This document shows, one piece after another, positions 61,527-64,000 of a stretch of 64,000 bases of DNA. Within the stretch, counting starts at the first letter, position 1. The number at the start of each line of letters is the position of its first letter. The position numbers and the translations under genes are program-made. Location: positions 6,044,501-6,108,500 of the forward strand of contig JAPVLO010000039.1 of the NCBI GenBank assembly GCA_027257055.1. The letters are read 5' to 3'. The notes beneath the pieces were generated by a model, which had not been told where the DNA came from, did no database searches, and worked only from the letters and a program-made list of their open reading frames with translations. This stretch comes from Cephalopachus bancanus (lineage: Eukaryota; Chordata; Mammalia; Primates; Tarsiidae).

Positions 61527-61589
61527 TAATAGTGACCTCTGATGCATAAAAGTCTTCAGGTTTTTTTTTTTTCTAATTTGACTACTTTT

Positions 61590-61868
61590 TTTTTTTTAGT
61601 TGGAGTCTCACTCTGTCGCCCAGACTGGAGTGCAGTGGCTGCTCCCGGCCACCGCAGCCTCACCTGCTGGACTCCAGCGATCCTTCCACCTCAGCCTTCC
61701 AAGTAGCCGGAATTACAGGCATGTGCTACCATGCCCGGCTGATTTTTTGATTTATTGTGGAGATGAGGTCTCGCTGCCCAGGCGGGTCTCGAACCCGCGG
61801 GCTCAGGCGATTCACTCACCTCAGCCTCCCAAAGGCGCGGAATTACAGGCTGAGCCACCGAGCCCGGC
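61590..61868 (-). mobile_element. Alu (lemur-type, young), antisense
   Basis: Perfect duplication TTGACTACTTTT at 61578-61589 and 61869-61880. Confidence 0.94.
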
Positions 61869-61872
61869 TTGA

Positions 61873-62219
<347 letters not shown>

Positions 62220-62481
62220 TGTTAAATGTTTTAAGGAATTGCCAAACTGTTGTTCCAAAGTGACTGCATCATTTTACCCACCAGCAACGTATAAGTAGGT
62301 TTGTTTCTCCACATTCTTGCCAACATCTGCTATTTTACTTATTTTGATTGTAGTCATTCTAGTGGGTGTTAGGTATTATTTTGTGGTCTTCATTTGAACT
62401 TCCTGAATGATTAATAATTTTGAAGATCTTTTCATGTGCTCATTTGCTATTGTACATTTTCTTTGGTTAAAATGTCTAATC

Positions 62482-62779
62482 TGACTGGCCACAGTGGCTT
62501 ACTTCTATAATCCCAGAACTTTGGGAAGCTGAAGTGAGAGGATTGTCTGATCTCACAGGTTCAAGACCAGCCTGGGCAACTTGGTGAGCCCTCATCTCTA
62601 CAAAAAAAAAAAAAAAAAAAAATTAGCCAGGCATGGTGGCCTGTGCCTATAATTCCAGCTACTTAGAAGGCTGAGGTGGAAGGATCACCTGACCCAGCAG
62701 GTAGAGGATGCGGTGGATGTGAGCGTGCCACTGTACTCCAGTCTGGGTGACAGAGTGAGGTTCCAACTCAAAAAAAAAG
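62482..62779 (+). mobile_element. Alu, sense
   Basis: GACTGGCCACAGTGGCTTAC start; duplication GTCTAATCT on both sides (62472-62480, 62780-62788); (A)22 in the linker. Confidence 0.9.
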
Positions 62780-62942
62780 TCTAATCTATTATTTTTTCCA
62801 TTTGTATATTGGATTGTTTGTTTTCTTATTTTATTATAAGGATTCTTTGTGTATTCTGGATACAAGTCCTTTAACAGATATGTGTTGTGGAAATATTTTC
62901 TCCCAGTGTGTTTCTTGCTTTGACGTGTTTTTAGTGGTATGT

Positions 62943-63244
62943 GTGGTTTTTGTTTGTTTTTTGAGTTGAAGTCTCACTCTGTCACCCAGGCTGGTGTGCA
63001 GTGAGTGACATGCTCACGGTCACCTCCAGTGTCGACCGACTGGGCTCAGGTGATCCTTCCGCTTCAGCCTTCCAAGTAACCGGAACTACAGGCACATGCT
63101 ACCACGCCCAGCTAATATTTTGATTTATTGTAGAGATGAGGTCTTGCCAAGTTGCCCAGGCTGTTCTCGAACCCGTGGACAGGCAATTCCCTCACCTCAG
63201 CCTCTCAAAGTGCTGGGATTACAGGCTTGAGCCACTGTGCCCCC
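62943..63244 (-). mobile_element. Alu (lemur-type), antisense, joined to short retroposon copy D
   Basis: GAGTTGAAGTCTCACTCTGT start; its 5' end directly abuts the A-tail of copy D. Confidence 0.9.
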
Positions 63245-63321
63245 TTTTTTTTTTTTTAAGCAAGATTTATTGAGAGGACAGAAAAGTTCCCAGAGCAGGA
63301 GGGGGCCTGAAGGGTTTGCCC
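63245..63321 (-). mobile_element. Short LTR-R-like retroposon, copy D
   Basis: On the - strand: GGGCAAACCCTTCAGGCC start, decayed hairpin, CTCTCAATAAATCTTGCTT, A-tail. Shared outer duplication with the Alu: AGTGGTATGT (62933-62942) and AGTGGTGT (63322-63329). Confidence 0.75.
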
Positions 63322-63564
63322 AGTGGTGTCTTTTGAAGAACAAAATATTTGCATTTTGATGAGGTCCAGTTAATCAATTTTTAAAATGTGTTGTGTTTTG
63401 CTGTAGGTTCTCTGTAAATGCCTATTATCAGGTCAAAGACTATCCCTTCTATTCTAGTCTGCTGATGTTGTTTTTCTTTTTCTCTTTCTTTTTTTATTGT
63501 ACACAGGTATTGAATTTTGTAAAAAAAAAATTTTTTTGCAAAAAATATATTTTTTTTCTGTTTT

Positions 63565-63886
63565 AACCACTGTATTCACTTCTTGAAGCTGCTGTAACAA
63601 ATTACCACAAACTTGGTGACTTCAAACAACAAAAAATTTATTCTCTGACGGTTTTAGAGGCCACAAGTCTGAAATCCAAGTGTCATCGGGGTCATGCTTT
63701 ATCTGAAGGCTCCAGGGAGACTCTGTTTCTTGCCTCTTCCAGCTTCTGGTTGCTGCTGGCATTCCTCGGCTTGGAACAGCATCACTTAAATCTCTGCCTC
63801 TGTCTTCATATTGTCTTTTCTGCATGTCTGCCTTTTATCTGTGTCAAATATCCCTCTGTCTTCTTACAAGGACACTTGTCATTGTG
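63565..63886. repeat. Old interspersed repeat
   Basis: GCTGTAACAAATTACCACAA, AAACAACAAAAAATTTATTC and CTTCTTACAAGGACACTTGT belong to a very common mammalian repeat (name not certain); it resembles the complement of the 50.20-50.63 kb repeat. Confidence 0.6.
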
Positions 63887-64000
63887 CAGCCATGTATCAA
63901 TTAGTAAAGGCCGTACATTCTGAGAAATGCGTCATTAGTGATTTTGCCATCACGCAAACATCAGAGTGTATTTACACAAACCTAGATAGTGTAGCCTACT
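63887..64000. mobile_element. Tigger-like DNA transposon, left end (runs off the window)
   Basis: CAGCCATGTATCAATTAGTA then ACATTCTGAGAAATGCGTCA and ACACAAACCTAGATAGTGTA match the left part of the element at 23837-24878. Confidence 0.82.

Larger units (their letters stand above)
62220..63560 (-). mobile_element. Old L1, antisense, second copy
   Basis: AAACTGTTGTTCCAAAGTGA, CCAGCAACGTATAAGTAGGT, GGATACAAGTCCTTTAACAG and GTCTTTTGAAGAACAAAATA. Interrupted by Alus at 62482-62779 and 62943-63244 and by a short retroposon. Confidence 0.83.

Overview
The window is primate nuclear DNA, most likely from a strepsirrhine (lemur-like). The youngest and most uniform repeats are about 290-bp Alu elements of a lemur-type subfamily. 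Read on the minus strand of the window, their antisense copies open with GAGTTGGAGTCTCACTCTGT, use ATTTATTGTAGAGATGAGG in the linker and end GCTGAGCCACCGAGCCCGGC. This differs from the AluJ/S/Y sequences of monkeys and apes. Species is an inference.

Genes. The only protein-coding gene I can support is the last exon of ADCY9 (adenylate cyclase type 9), coding from 82 to the TGA at 1271-1273 on the + strand, preceded by the end of an intron and followed by a long 3' UTR. In mammals ADCY9 is followed downstream by CREBBP, so the rest of the window should be the ADCY9-CREBBP intergenic interval; no CREBBP exon is seen. One processed pseudogene is clear: an HSPE1 (mitochondrial chaperonin 10) retrocopy on the - strand at about 59.33-60.11 kb, frameshifted and split by a later Alu. 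A CpG-island-like block at 24.89-25.42 kb could be a promoter of an unrecognised transcript.

Layout. 1-6 kb: ADCY9 exon and a nearly repeat-free downstream block. 6-16 kb: mostly unique DNA with a hAT DNA transposon fossil (7.9-8.4 kb) and a few Alus, including a nested FLAM/Alu pair. 16.5-24.9 kb: antisense L1, a younger 5'-truncated L1 with clean target-site duplications (18.23-19.14 kb), a (GT)30 tract, three tandem Alus and a near-complete Tigger-like element. 25-28.5 kb: CpG island and unique GC-rich DNA, then a MIR. 28.5-41.4 kb: dense antisense L1 with many Alus. 41.4-51.7 kb: mostly unique DNA with old repeats and an MLT1 LTR. 51.7-64 kb: several more antisense L1 copies, many Alus, the HSPE1 retrocopy and the start of a second Tigger-like element.

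Most interesting. Four copies of a short (about 67-nt) retroposon occur at 34.28, 52.85, 60.17 and 63.25 kb, all on the - strand. All share the same 5' end (GGGCAA), a GC hairpin, an AATAAA signal and a 3' end at the same place. Three lie between recognisable target-site duplications. The layout resembles the R region of a gammaretrovirus-type LTR, so my hypothesis is L1-mobilised 'R-only' transcripts that were polyadenylated within the LTR that made them. I also see a retrocopy insertion accompanied by deletion of its target, a tandem duplication inside an L1, and a chimeric L1 junction copied into an Alu.
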